DNA of 64,000 bases. It comes from Orientallactaga sibirica (Eukaryota > Chordata > Mammalia > Rodentia > Dipodidae). This document shows, one piece after another, positions 1 to 9,513 of the stretch. Under the pieces are notes generated by a model that saw only the letters and a list, made by a program, of their open reading frames with translations, was not told where the DNA came from and did no database searches. Position 1 is the first letter of the stretch. Each line of letters starts with the position of its first letter. The translations under genes and the position numbers were made by a program. The stretch is from contig JAEOAD010000603.1 of assembly GCA_036365145.1 (NCBI GenBank), forward strand, positions 2,728,001 to 2,792,000, written 5' to 3'.

Positions 1-371
1 AAAGTTTTTCAGGAAATGTACCCTATTATCTTGTGACTTGTGAAGGCTGATTAAAGCTTCTCTTTGCAAAAATCCTCCATTGTCCATGTCAATTGATTTT
101 TTTTTTACATGCAGCACCATAAATTTTTATTTGTATCAAGTAAAACCCACCAAAATGCAACAATCAAAAATATTTTACTCATATATTTTTGATGAAACTG
201 CTGAAAAACATTTTTAACAAAGTATATAGAATACTAACTTGATTAGATAAGATGAAGTTTTACAATTGATTTCTTGCTGTGCATTAATTTCTCACATTAT
301 TTCATCATATTTACACAATATGATTTAAAAAGAAGATTGATTTTAGCTACTTTGACAGATTAAAAATTACA
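1..371. other. AT-rich DNA, nothing recognised
   Basis: AT-rich sequence with a short T run near position 100. I see no gene, repeat family or strong signal in it. Confidence 0.5.
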
Positions 372-493
372 GGAAGCCAGGAATGATGGTACATATGTAT
401 AATCCCAGCCGTTGGAAAGCTGAGGCAGGAGGACAATGGCACCCAGAGCAGCCTGCATTACAATGAACTTGATCTGTCTCAAAAACAAACACC
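372..493 (+). mobile_element. Old B1-like SINE (7SL-derived), decayed
   Basis: The order of B1 landmarks is kept: a 'gccaggaatgatggtacat' head (A box region), 'aatcccag', 'gctgaggcaggagga', then 'cagcctgcattacaatga' and an A-rich end with 'ctgtctcaaaaa'. It is far more diverged than the other B1 copies here, so it is an early insertion. I found no target duplication. Confidence 0.6.
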
Positions 494-610
494 AAAAGTT
501 AGAGGACATTATTCAAGGTCATATAGCTAATTAGTGAGATCCAAAAATTTGAACCCTAGTTCCATGCATTAGTTTCAATATGATTATGGATGGCTTTCCT
601 TTTATCTTGA

Positions 611-615
611 CATAT
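611..615. repeat. Target-site duplication of the ERV-L provirus (CATAT, left)
   Basis: CATAT directly precedes the left LTR edge (TGTATTAG) and is repeated at 7294-7298 just after the right LTR edge. A 5-bp duplication is the expected size for ERV-L. Confidence 0.8.
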
Positions 616-1143
616 TGTATTAGTCAGGGTTCTGTAGAGGAACAGAACAGATAAAATGAATTGTATTAAAAAGGGATTTATTGGGATTAGTTTATGGCAG
701 TCCAACAATAGCAGGTTGCAGGCCTGAGAGTCAAGGAACCCGGTAACTGCTCAGTCGATGGGGATGGATGCCTCAGAAGTCCCAATCAGGCACTGAAGGC
801 CTGGAGGCATCCTGGAGAGACACTGCTCTTCGGTCCATGCTGGTCTTCAGTTCACAGTGGAAAACAGCAAGCACCAAGCAAAAAGCAGCAAACAGCAAGT
901 AGTGAGCAGCAAGCAACATGGGCAGCCAGTGGGAAGCAGAGGATATGTTCCTTCCCAGAGCTTCTTTAGATAAATCAGCCCCCTCCTCCAAGAGGGGCTG
1001 CCCACTCTGGAGGAAGGGCTCACCCTGGGGGAAGGATTCTTTCTTTAGTTAACCCTTCCTAGAGGCAACCTCAGAGACACACTCATTAGGAATGTCCGTG
1101 GATTCCTAAACAGATCAAGTTGACACAAACTTAACCATCCAAA
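616..1143 (-). mobile_element. 3' LTR of the ERV-L provirus
   Basis: About 528 bp, matching 6790-7293 along its whole length. On the minus strand it ends in ...CTAATACA. A poly(A) signal AATAAA lies at 682-677, about 60 bases before that end; in the other LTR the matching bases read AATAAT. The inner edge is blurred (TTTGGATGG where the other LTR has TGTGATGG), so 1143 is good to a few bases. It has extra blocks that the 5' LTR lacks, for example around 1000. Confidence 0.88.
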
Positions 1144-1495
1144 GTCCACCCTTGTCAACTTGACACCAAAACATATCTCCTTACATTATACTTAATTTCC
1201 AAATGAAGACATTAACAAGGTCATAACTCCTCCTAACATGATATAACTATCCCTTGTACAACCAGAAATGCACAATCTCTCCCCTGTAACACAAAGAAAG
1301 TTCATTGAGGAATGCTTAGTCTCTAATATAATGAGTCAAATATAAATTCAATAGTGGTTAACTAGTGATATGATATTAATCAGTATTAATTACCTCATAG
1401 AGAAATAGAGTAAGAACAAAAGCATCTTAATATTGGTGTAGATATGTACAAACACTCTTAACAAGGTGAGACAAAAACAATCATGGCAATTACAG

Positions 1496-1729
1496 TCAAT
1501 GTTTTTGTAACTGGTCCCGTGGCCTTAGCTGGTATTTGTTACTGCCTTCTTCTACTACCCATTCAGTATTTCCTCCACCTTCAGCAAGCACCTCAGCAGG
1601 TCTTGATTCTTTACCTGCAGGGGTGACCCATACCTTCCTTCCTGAAGGATCTGGGCCATATATCACACTGCCTTGATTGGGTTGTTGCAGTTGTCCATTG
1701 ACTTTGATAACAGGGCATGGTAACACCAA
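1496..1729 (-). pseudogene. pol: ERV-L pol 3' tail (after dUTPase), remnant
   Basis: An open stretch of 77 codons just downstream of the integrase/dUTPase frame and in a different frame. It contains a VWVTPAGK segment and a late LRPRDQL segment, with a GGGNTEWVV block between them. The pattern of a charged, Trp-bearing small domain recalls the C-terminal DNA-binding part of a retroviral integrase, but I cannot prove that. It is the last coding-like sequence before the 3' LTR, and no env-like frame follows. Confidence 0.5.
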
Positions 1730-1737
1730 GAGACTCC

Positions 1738-2640
1738 CTAAAGGATCTCCGGCACCCCAGACATGCTCTTCCTTACCTCCATTGTGGAGTAGCTGTCCAA
1801 TTTCCCCCAGTAGTCTGAATCAATCACCCCTGTTAACACTGTAACTCCTTTCTCAGCCTGTGCACTCAAGGGCATGAGGATCCCAAAGTGGCCAGGGGGA
1901 AGTCTGAGCTTCCAGTTCAATGGAATGTTCTTTGTGCCTCCTGGTGAAAGCACTCCTCCCTCTGGAACCAAGACCTCTAGCCCAGCAGAGCACAGTATTG
2001 AGGGAACAGGAAGCAAAACTTTGGCTAATGGGTCATTTGGCATGATGATAAGTGGTACCATTCCCATTTCCACCTCTTGATTCCTGGACCCATGAATCTG
2101 GGCTATAGGAGAAACAGCACTATATATAGGACGCTGATTCAGAGCATATACAGCCTGCTGGAAGACACGCCCCCAGCCCTCCAAGCTATTGCCACCTAGT
2201 TGGTGCAGTAGCTGTTTCTTTAAATGGCCATTCCACCACTCTTTCAAGCCAGCTGCTTCAGGATGATGGGGCACATGGTAAGACCAGTGAATTCCATGAT
2301 CATGAGCCCACTGCTGTACTTCCTTGGCTGTGAAGTGAGTTCCTAGGTCAGAAGCTTTGCTGTGTAGAATTCCACTACAGTGGATAAGGCATTCTGTAAG
2401 CCCATGGATGGTAGTTTTGGCAGAAGCACTACATGCAGGAAAGGCAAATGCATACCCAGAATAAGTGTCTATTCCACTAAAGACAAACACTGGCCTTTCC
2501 ATGATGGAAAAGGTCCCATGTAGTCAAATTGCCACCAACTTGCTGACTCGTCACCCCCAAGAATGCTACCATATCGGGGCTCAGAGTTGGTCTCTGCTGC
2601 TGGCAGATTTGGCAGTAGGCAGAAGCCGTAGCCAAGTCAG
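1738..2640 (-). pseudogene. pol: ERV-L integrase core plus dUTPase domain, remnant
   Basis: The open frame 2502-1738 (254 codons) is the longest in the window. It keeps the integrase triad: Asp12 in GIDTYSGY, Asp52 in SDLGTHFT and Glu88 in GLKEWWNG, with exactly 35 residues between Asp52 and Glu88. From about residue 180 it becomes a dUTPase-like domain, with a VLSPGGTKNIPL stretch, a PLSAQ stretch and a GVIDSDYWG motif at 225-233 (the nucleotide-binding motif 3 type). The ATG at 2502 is not the true start. The zinc-binding part of integrase (Cys-x2-Cys as CQIC) lies just upstream in another frame, so a frameshift near 2500 separates them. In the living family integrase inserts viral DNA and dUTPase removes dUTP. 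This copy is not expected to make a full enzyme. Confidence 0.85.
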
Positions 2641-2706
2641 CCTTAGTGAAAGTCTATGTTGTTGGGCCCATGCATAACCTGCATCCCTGCCCCATGGCCA
2701 GTTTTT

Positions 2707-3825
2707 TCATGGGCCCATTGGGCAATGATGGGGTGGCTGAGGAAAGAGGTTGACCACTATCCACAGCTGATCTACTTGATTACTAAAGTCATCCTCTGAT
2801 GAGGTCACCTTCTGATGAGCATTAACATGGGACACAAGTATCTTTATATCCTTTGTCCATTCAGAGAGCTCTATCCACATACACCTTCCCCAAATGTCCT
2901 TCTCACCAATTTTCCAATTGTGCTTCTTCCAAGTCCTTGGCCAAACCATTTGCCACAGCCTATGAATCAATGTATAAATGCACACTTGGCCATTTTTTCT
3001 TCCAAGAAAAATATAGAACCATGTGTACTGCCTGTAGTTCTGCCCACTGTGAAGACTTCCCTTCACCACAATCCTTCAGAGTTGTGCCAGAAAAGGGCTG
3101 TAATGCTGCAGCTGTCCACTTCTTGGAGGTGCCCGCATAACGTGCCGAACCATCTGTAAATCATGCCCTAGTTTTCTCCTCCTCAGTCAGTTGATCATAG
3201 AACACACCTCATGATGCCATAGGATCATGCTTGGGAACAGAAGGCATTGAAACAGAGTAGCAACCATAGGCATTTGGGCAACTTCCTCATGTAATTTACT
3301 TGTACCTTCAGGGCCTGCTTGAGACCGATCATGGATATACCACTTCCACTTGATGATGAACTGCTACTGTGCACATCCAACTTTATGGCCTGGTGGGTCA
3401 GATAACACCCAGCTCATAATGGGCAGCTCAGGTCACATAGTAACTGAATAGCCCATTGCCAAGCATTCAATTTCTATGAAGGCCCAATAGCAGGCCAAGA
3501 GCTGTCTCTTAAAGACAGAATAATTTTCTGCAGATGATGGCAGGGCCTTGCTCCAGAATCCCAAGGGCCTCTGCTGTGATTCACCTATGGGGGCCTTCCA
3601 AAGGCTCCAAACAGCATCCGTATCTGCCTCTGACACCTCAAGTACCATTGGATTCACTGGAATCATATGGCCCAAGGGGCAAAGCAGCCTGCACAGTAGC
3701 CTGGACCTGTTGAAGAGTCTTCTCTTGTTCTGGGCCCTACTGAAAACTAGTAGCTTTCTGAAGCACTTGGTATATGGGATGGAGTAACACACCCAAGTGA
3801 AGAATGTGCTATCTCCAAAATTCAA
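2707..3825 (-). pseudogene. pol: ERV-L RT connection and RNase H region, remnant
   Basis: Two open pieces lie between RT and integrase. The first (3825-3433, 130 codons) has a RPLGFWSKALP segment followed by a YSVFKRQLLACYWA segment, as in the connection/RNase H start of ERV-L. The second (3069-2707, 120 codons) has a VSHVNAHQ segment and then NQVDQL, the C-terminal His and Asp region of RNase H. They are in different frames with stops between (about 3070-3430). RNase H degrades the RNA strand during reverse transcription; this copy is broken. Confidence 0.75.
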
Positions 3826-4712
3826 ATAGGACCTCTAGACATTGTGCTTCTTTCTTAGTGGTAGGGGGGCCCAGGTGTAACAACTTATCCTTCACATTAG
3901 AAGGAATGTCCCTGCATGCCTCACACCACTGAACTCCTAGAAATTTCACTGAGATGGAAGGTCCTTGAATTTTGGATGGATTTATTTCCCATCCCAAAAT
4001 GCACATATGCTGTACCAGCAACTTCAGAGTGGCTGCCACCTCCTGCTCATTTGATCCAATCAGCATAATGTCATCAATATAATGAACCAATGTGACACAC
4101 CTTGTGGAAGGGACAGGCAATCAAGGTCCCTGTGAACTATGCTATGACACAGGGCTGGAGAGTTAATATAACCTTGAGGTAACATAGTAAACGTGTGCTG
4201 CTGACCTTGCCAGCTGAAGGCAAATTGCTTCTGATGATCCTTATGGACAGGTATGGAGAAGAAGGCATTCGCATAATCAGTAGCTGCATACCAGGTACCA
4301 GGAGATGTGTTAATCTGCTCAAGTAAAGAAACCACATCTGGTACAGCAGCTGCAACTGGAGTCACCACTTGATTAAGTTTCTGATAATTCACTCTCATTC
4401 TCCAGGATCCATCTGTCTTCTGAACAGGCCAAATAGGAGTGTTAGAGGGAGATGTGGTGGGAACAAGCACCCTACATCCTTCTAGTCCTTTATAGTGGCA
4501 TTAATCTCTGCAATTCCTCCAGGGATGTGATACTGTTTCTGGTTTACTATTTTCCCTGGTGTTGGGAGCCTCAATGGCTTCCATTTGGCCTTTCCAACCA
4601 TAATAGTCCTCACTCCACCAGGCAGGGAACCAATGTGGGGGTTCCGCCAACTCCTAAGTATATATATCCTAATTATGCATTCTGGGACTGGGGAAATAAC
4701 TACAGGATGAGT
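3809..4712 (-). pseudogene. pol: ERV-L reverse transcriptase, remnant
   Basis: Reading leftward, 4712-4490 holds the RT N-terminal lead-in (a PTPGKIV segment), ended by a stop near 4490. The frame 4470-4060 follows with NTPIWPVQK, a DYANAFFSIP palm segment and LPQGYINSPALC. The catalytic YIDDIML block is then in another frame (4120-3809), followed by a KFLGVQW segment. A frameshift near 4110-4120 therefore splits the palm just before the active-site Asp pair. The aspartates themselves are intact. In the family the enzyme copies viral RNA into DNA. Confidence 0.85.
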
Positions 4713-5018
4713 TCAGAGACCCACTGGACCCACTGTCAGTCTAACATTTGCCAAAACTCCATTGATCACCTGACCTCTATAAGCACCTACTGTAACTGGA
4801 GGGCCACAAGGCCATTTGGCGTCTCCTGGAATCATTGTCAATTCAGAGCCAGTGTCCTGTAAGCCCCGAAAAGTCGGATTGTTTCCTTTTCCCCAGTGTA
4901 CAGTTACCCTAGCAAAAAGCCGCAGATCCTGCTGAGGAAGGATAGAACTAAGCTTAATATTAAAACTATTGGGGTTGTGGGAGGGTCCTTTCTCAAAGGG
5001 ACCTGGCCACCCATTCAA
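4713..5018 (-). pseudogene. pro: ERV-L aspartic protease, remnant
   Basis: An open stretch of 101 codons with LQDTGSELTMIPG, which holds the catalytic Asp-Thr-Gly of retroviral proteases. It is followed by a hydrophobic strand pattern and an INGVLANVRL stretch. It lies between gag (ends 5101) and RT, where pro belongs. The ATG at 5018 may be chance, because the family makes protease as part of a gag-pro-pol product. The active-site triad is unbroken, but the neighbouring reading frames are not. Confidence 0.8.
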
Positions 5019-5100
5019 GCTCAGGATCTGTAAACTGGCTCAAGTCTGGAAACTGGTTAAGAGGCCTTGATTCTCTGTTGCTATAATTCAAAGTGGCCTT

Positions 5101-6450
5101 TCAGTCCTTTGCTCTGGAACTTTTCTGCTTATACAGATGAAGCAGGAAGTTAGTAGGCTTTTTGTCTATTTCTCTTCTAGGAACACCATGATTAATCAGC
5201 CAGTACCAAAGGTCTACATGAGTCATACTGTTATGGACATTGTTTTGCCTATGCTGCCCATTATGGTAAACACGCTCACCTTGCCTTTGGTGATTCAGTG
5301 CTGATACTTGGCCCTTGTTACCCTGAGATTCAGTTACACCCATTGCATCTAAGTCACCTAAGGCAGCAACTGCGGCTTCCACTGTGATGTCTTCTTTACA
5401 TATTATGGCAACTACTGGCAACTTTAAGTATGCTGGGGCTCCCCTCATAAATCTGTTTCTTATAGTCTTAGTGAAGGGCACATTTTCTGGATGGTCCCAT
5501 TGTAGTGGCAAAGATGAGTTTACATGGTAAATCCACTCCAGCATTCCAAGTTCTCTGAACCTTTTAATCCCTTCATCAACATTAAGCCAAGGAATATCAG
5601 GCAGCTCAAGCTCATTCACAGTAGGCCACCTTTGGATCCACACTTCAGCCAACCAATCAAATAAACTCTTGACACCTCTTTCAACTGCATGAGCTGCAAT
5701 GTAAATCTAAAATCTCTGCTCAGTGGGCCTATTTCAATAAATTCAGCCTGATCTAATCTTATATATCTTCTGCCATCATCCCACACCCTTAAAATCCATT
5801 CCCACACATATTCCCCATGCTTCTGCCTGTACAAGCTAGAAAGCTCCTGAAGTTCTTTAGGGGTGTACCTCACTTCCTCTTGAGTTTCACTTTCTAACTC
5901 ACCTTTAGGGGCATGACTAGCCTTACACCTCATTATAGGTCTAGAGGCAAAGATGGGTGGGCACTGAGAAGCATCAGCACCTCCTGCAGGGAGGGTCATT
6001 GCTGATTCCTCAGACAAAGAAGGAGTAATTTCCCTCAGGCAAGGGTGGAGAGGGCAATACTTCAGTGTGTGGGGGTAGGGATGCAACTACCCCTAAAGGA
6101 GGTGAAGCCATATTCTCATGCAAAATTTTCTTCAGAATCTGAGAGTTCAATGTCCCCAGAATCTTCAGGGTCGTCCCACACATCCCCATCCCAAGTCATA
6201 GGATCCCATTCTTTCCAATCAATGCTCTCACTTTAATTTCTGATAGCCTGTGAGGCTGGGAATTGAGCTTACATTGCAAGTTAGTCAATCTTACAATGAG
6301 AGCTTGGGTTTGGTTTCTTACAATTTGAACCCTGTTCTGGCTAGAAAGGAGACTCTCCTCCAGGGCACCCATAGAAACCTTCACATCATGTATGTGAGTC
6401 TTAAGCTTGGAAATTTCCTTACTGAGCATCTGCTTTTCTCTCAATAGTTT
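5101..6450 (-). pseudogene. gag: ERV-L gag, remnant in three frames
   Basis: Three open pieces follow the 5' leader. Codons at 6444-6196 (82) form a heptad-like, Leu/Ile-rich helix that looks like a coiled coil. Codons at 6086-5616 (156) hold a basic and aromatic stretch (YVWEWILRVWDDGRR). Codons at 5652-5101 (183) include a capsid-like segment with FRELGMLEWIYHV and VPFTKTIRNRFM. The last two overlap by about 37 bases in different frames, which marks a frameshift near 5630. I see no clear Cys-Cys-His-Cys zinc knuckle before the end. In living relatives Gag forms the particle core. Confidence 0.75.
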
Positions 6451-6766
6451 ATCCAGAGATGCTGGAAGTAACCATCAAGCATCATCATTCGTCTTACTTT
6501 TCCACAAATATTCAAGATATTCTAATGTTCTAGATACAGAGTCACTAAATTCCTTGCTCAACATAAGACATGACTCAAGATCACCAAATACATCTATCTC
6601 ATGGAGTTATTTAAATAGTTCACACTATGGATTATTAGTGCCCTCCTTCAGTTAAAGTGCTCTCCTTATTACCAGTAGAGCCTTTAGTGGCACTGAAGTT
6701 GGAGAATCAACTCAAGAGAGCACCAAGCCCACCAGGGAAATCCATCCTTACAATTCTGTTTCTCTA

Positions 6767-6784
6767 GAACCACTCCTGGAACCA
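6767..6784 (-). other. Primer-binding site, tRNA-Leu-like
   Basis: Five bases after the 5' LTR the minus strand reads TGGTTCCAGGAGTGGTTC. Its first 15 bases fit the complement of a tRNA-Leu 3' end (TGGTGTCAGGAGTGG) with two mismatches. Leu priming is usual for ERV-L, so position, sequence and family agree. Confidence 0.75.
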
Positions 6785-6789
6785 CAATT

Positions 6790-7293
6790 GGTATTAGTCA
6801 GGGTTCTCTACATAAATAGAACTGATAGAATGAATGGTATTAAAAGGGAAATTATTGGGATTAGCTTATGACAGCCCAACAATAGCAGGTTGCAGGCCTG
6901 AGAATCAAGCAACCCAATAGCTGCTCAGTCCACGAGGCTGGATGCCTCAGCAGTCCCAATCCGGCACTGAAGGCCGTGTCCTGGAGAGACACTGCTCTTT
7001 GGTCCATGCTGGTCTTCAGTCCACAGTTGAAAGCAGCAAGCACTGAGCAGTAAGCAGCGAATAGCAAGCAGAGAGTAGCGAGCAACACGGGCAGCCAGTG
7101 GATCCTTTCCTTCCCAGAGCTTCCTTAGATAAAGTTCCTCCTCTGATGTGCTGCCTACTCTGGAGAAAGGGCTCACCCTGGGGGAAGGATTCTTCCTTTA
7201 GTTAGTCCTTCCTAGAAGCAACCTCAGAAACACTTATGAAGAATGTCTGTGTATTCCTAAACAGATCAAGTTGACACAAACTTAACCATCACA
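6790..7293 (-). mobile_element. 5' LTR of the ERV-L provirus
   Basis: About 504 bp. It begins TGTGATGG at 7293 on the minus strand, and its inner end at 6790 aligns base for base with the left LTR edge, with the terminal T changed. In the living family the LTR holds promoter and poly(A) signals. Here the base matching the AATAAA of the other LTR is mutated. Whether it still drives transcription cannot be told from sequence. Confidence 0.88.
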
Positions 7294-7298
7294 CATAT
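7294..7298. repeat. Target-site duplication of the ERV-L provirus (CATAT, right)
   Basis: CATAT directly after the right LTR edge; identical to 611-615. Confidence 0.8.
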
Positions 7299-7400
7299 AA
7301 AACATTGTAAATACTTATTAATCTACATGAGAAGAGTTAGGACAAATAAAAAAGGTTTGGAAGAAACAAAATATAAGAAAGAGATAAAAAAAGTTAATGG

Positions 7401-7582
7401 GCCAGGCATGGTGGTGCACGCCTTTAATCCCAGCACTTGGGAGGCAGAGGTAGGAGGATCACTGTGAGTTTGAGGCCACCCTGAGACTACATAGTTAATT
7501 CCAGGTCAGCCTGGGCCAGAGAGAGACCCTACCTCTAAAAACAACAACAACAAACAACAACAACAACAACAAAAACAACAAC
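7401..7582 (+). mobile_element. B1-like SINE with (CAA)n tail
   Basis: Typical 7SL-derived SINE: 'gccaggcatggtggtgcac' head, 'aatcccagcacttgggaggc', 'cctgagactacata', 'gagaccctacctc', then a (CAA)n tail at 7541-7582. Flanked by a perfect 11-bp duplication, AAAGTTAATGG, at 7390-7400 and 7583-7593. Confidence 0.93.
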
Positions 7583-7659
7583 AAAGTTAATGGAAAAAAA
7601 CAATTGTATACTAAGTAACGTACATTTTAAACACAGTAGTATTAAGTATAAAGTTATAA

Positions 7660-7664
7660 ATAGT
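7660..7664. repeat. Target-site duplication of ERV-L solo LTR (ATAGT, left)
   Basis: ATAGT just before the LTR start (TGTGCTGG); repeated at 8368-8372. Confidence 0.65.
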
Positions 7665-7714
7665 TGTGCTGGTTGATCTCTTCTTATCAATTTAACAGGA
7701 TTTAGAATAATCAT

Positions 7715-7911
7715 GGGCTGGAGGTATGGTTTAGCGGTTAAGGCAATTGCCTGCAAAGCCAAAGGACCCAGGTTCAATTCCCCAGGACCCATGTTAGCCA
7801 CGTGCACAAGGGGGCACATGCATCTGGAGTTCATTTGCAGTGGCGTACCCATTTTCTCTCTCTCTCTCCCTCTTTCTCTGTCAAATAAATAAATAAATAA
7901 AAATCAAATAT
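7715..7911 (+). mobile_element. tRNA-derived SINE (jerboa Dip-like) inside an ERV-L LTR
   Basis: 'gggctggaggtatggttta' head with A box, 'ggttcaattcc' B box, 'gcatctggagttcatttgc' body, then (TC)n and (AAAT)n tail. A perfect 14-bp duplication TTTAGAATAATCAT at 7701-7714 and 7912-7925 shows it inserted into the LTR. Confidence 0.92.
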
Positions 7912-8030
7912 TTTAGAATAATCATAAAAAGAAATCTCTGCTCATGTCTGAATAATTTTCTAAATTAGGCTATTTGACTTGGGAGCACCTTCCCTGAGTG
8001 TGGGCAGTACCACCTGATGAGCTGTGTTCC

Positions 8031-8215
8031 TGAAAAAAAAAAAAAAAAAAGAAGAAGAAGGGGAAGGAGAAGGTGGAAAAAAGCAAGGGGAAGGTGAAAG
8101 GGGTAAGGAAGGGAAGGGAAAGAAGAGGAAGGAGGGGAAATGGTGAAGAAGGGGAAGGAGAAGGAGGATGAGGAGTAGCAGGAGGAGGATGAGAAGGAGG
8201 AAGCTAGCAAAGGAT
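8031..8215. repeat. Long purine tract (A run, then GAA/GGA-rich)
   Basis: About 185 bases that are almost all A or G on the plus strand, starting with about 19 A and moving to GAAG, GGGA and GGAG units, with several G3-G4 runs. Such tracts can form triplex (H-DNA) and are unstable. It lies inside the ERV-L solo LTR. Confidence 0.9.
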
Positions 8216-8367
8216 TCAACATTCATCTCTCATGTGACAATATGTCACTGGCTTTCCATTCCTGCCATGATGAACTCTGACCTCTGGTAAGCTGAAACAA
8301 ACACTTTTCCATTCCTAAGATATATCTGGTCCAGCATTTTGTTCCTGTAATGAAAAAGATGAATACT

Positions 8368-8372
8368 ATAGT
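8368..8372. repeat. Target-site duplication of ERV-L solo LTR (ATAGT, right)
   Basis: ATAGT just after the LTR end; matches 7660-7664. Confidence 0.65.
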
Positions 8373-8835
8373 TATAAATCTTTATACATTCTATATAGAA
8401 AATTAAAATGCCATGACTGACTTATTTCTCCAGTCACATGTACTTGACGTCTATAGCCTGAAAGCTGGTGTTTGTCAGTACAAGGAATGGGCCTACTGCT
8501 TATTTATTTTTTGATTATTCTTACCAGTTACTATCATGCTTTAGAATTAGCAGTATCTGAAATATCACAAACATAGAGATGTCAGTTTAAATAGCCTTCC
8601 TCAAATGAATCTTGTAGTAGAACAAGCCCTCTAATTGATTCTTAAAATCATTGCAGTTGGAGCCCAAAGGAATAGGGCATTTCTTTTCTGCCCAATTTTC
8701 AGCTGCAAATTTCAGCTAAAACTGACACTGTTTACATATTTAGAACAAATATTTGTTTTGCTAAATGCCATTTTTCACATACTTTAATTCATAGTGGAGT
8801 CTTCTCTATTTACTTCTAAATATTCTTAAAATTTT
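8373..8835. other. Unassigned AT-rich DNA
   Basis: No gene or repeat family recognised between the solo LTR and the next SINE. Confidence 0.5.
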
Positions 8836-8841
8836 GTTTGT

Positions 8842-8880
<39 letters not shown>

Positions 8881-9072
8881 TTTCCAAGGAAAGAGAGAAA
8901 GAGAAAGAACTAACAAGAGCAAGAATGCTTCAGGTCTTATACCTGTTGCAAATGAACTCCAGAAGCATGCTCCACTTTGTGCATCTTGTCATACATAGCT
9001 GTGAGGGAATCAAACCCTGGGAATTAGGCTTTGCACACAAATACCTTAGCTGGTGAGGCATCTCTTTAGCCC
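8836..9072 (-). mobile_element. tRNA-derived SINE (Dip-like), with (TTTA)n tail
   Basis: Read on the minus strand it opens 'gggctaaagagatgcctcac', has a 'ggtttgattccc' B box, and ends in a (TAAA)n tail seen as (TTTA)n at 8840-8884. It is more diverged than the 7715 copy. Confidence 0.88.
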
Positions 9073-9513
9073 TCTACTATTTACTTATTTGTGTAACTGT
9101 TATTTATTTCACCAGTCAAGCTCCAAAAGGATAAGTACATACACATATGTGTTCTTGAACAAATGTACTTGCCATAAAATGTATTGTATAAATTCTTTCA
9201 AGTTTACGTTAGCATTGCTAGTATAAATATTTGACTGTTACACTTTTGTTGCAGTAAAGTTTCTGAAATTAATATAGAATATGTAAGTAGCTGGTATAAC
9301 TTCATATTAAAAAATTTTATTAAGTATATTATTTCAAATCCATTCATAAATGATACATTTTATATATGTATGGTAGTTAATATAATGTATGCACATGACT
9401 ATATCCCATGTTGCTAATTATATTACATATTATTTATGTCATTCTAACAGCATGTGATAAATTTTATATAATTATATAAGCATTTTGGTGTACTATTAGA
9501 AGTGGAATATTTT
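9073..9513. other. Unassigned AT-rich DNA
   Basis: Runs of TATAA-type low-complexity sequence; no gene or repeat family recognised. Confidence 0.5.

Larger units (their letters stand above)
616..7293 (-). mobile_element. ERV-L class III endogenous retrovirus, near-complete, inactive
   Basis: This provirus of about 6.7 kb runs right to left. In transcription order it has a 5' LTR, a tRNA-Leu-like primer site, gag, protease (LQDTGS), reverse transcriptase (YIDD), RNase H, integrase (D-D-35-E), a dUTPase domain and a 3' LTR. A dUTPase after integrase and the lack of env are hallmarks of ERV-L. The LTRs begin TGTGATGG on the minus strand, as MLT2/MT2-type ERV-L LTRs do. Every gene is broken by stops or frameshifts. 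By eye the two LTRs differ at roughly one base in seven, plus several indels, so the insertion is old. Exact CATAT duplications mark both ends, so it entered as one event and has not recombined to a solo LTR. Confidence 0.9.
7665..8367 (+). mobile_element. ERV-L-type (MLT2/MT2-like) solo LTR with nested SINE
   Basis: The left part (TGTGCTGGTTGATCT, then 'caatttaacaggatttagaat') is a decayed ERV-L LTR start. The middle ('gtgtgggcagtaccacctgatgag') and the end ('ccatgatgaactctgacctct', 'gatgaatact') follow in the order expected for this LTR type. A tRNA-type SINE splits it at 7715-7911. Between middle and end a purine tract (8031-8215) takes the place of a normally short GA-rich stretch. A 5-bp duplication, ATAGT, flanks it. 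No internal sequence or second LTR is present, so it is a solo LTR. Confidence 0.7.

Noticed and set aside
773..991. Minus-strand frame of 72 codons, and the similar one at 6861-7088, as a possible env signal or small protein
   Set aside because: Both lie inside the LTRs and exist in both because the LTRs are copies; no env context.
1874..2080. Plus-strand open frames across the ERV-L body (also 2465-2677, 2815-3159, 4452-4862, 6045-6655)
   Set aside because: They are shadows of the minus-strand gag-pol frames and show no protein pattern of their own.
7960..8226. Minus-strand frames of about 85 codons rich in Ser, Leu, Pro and Phe
   Set aside because: Translation of the purine tract in two frames at once; low complexity only.
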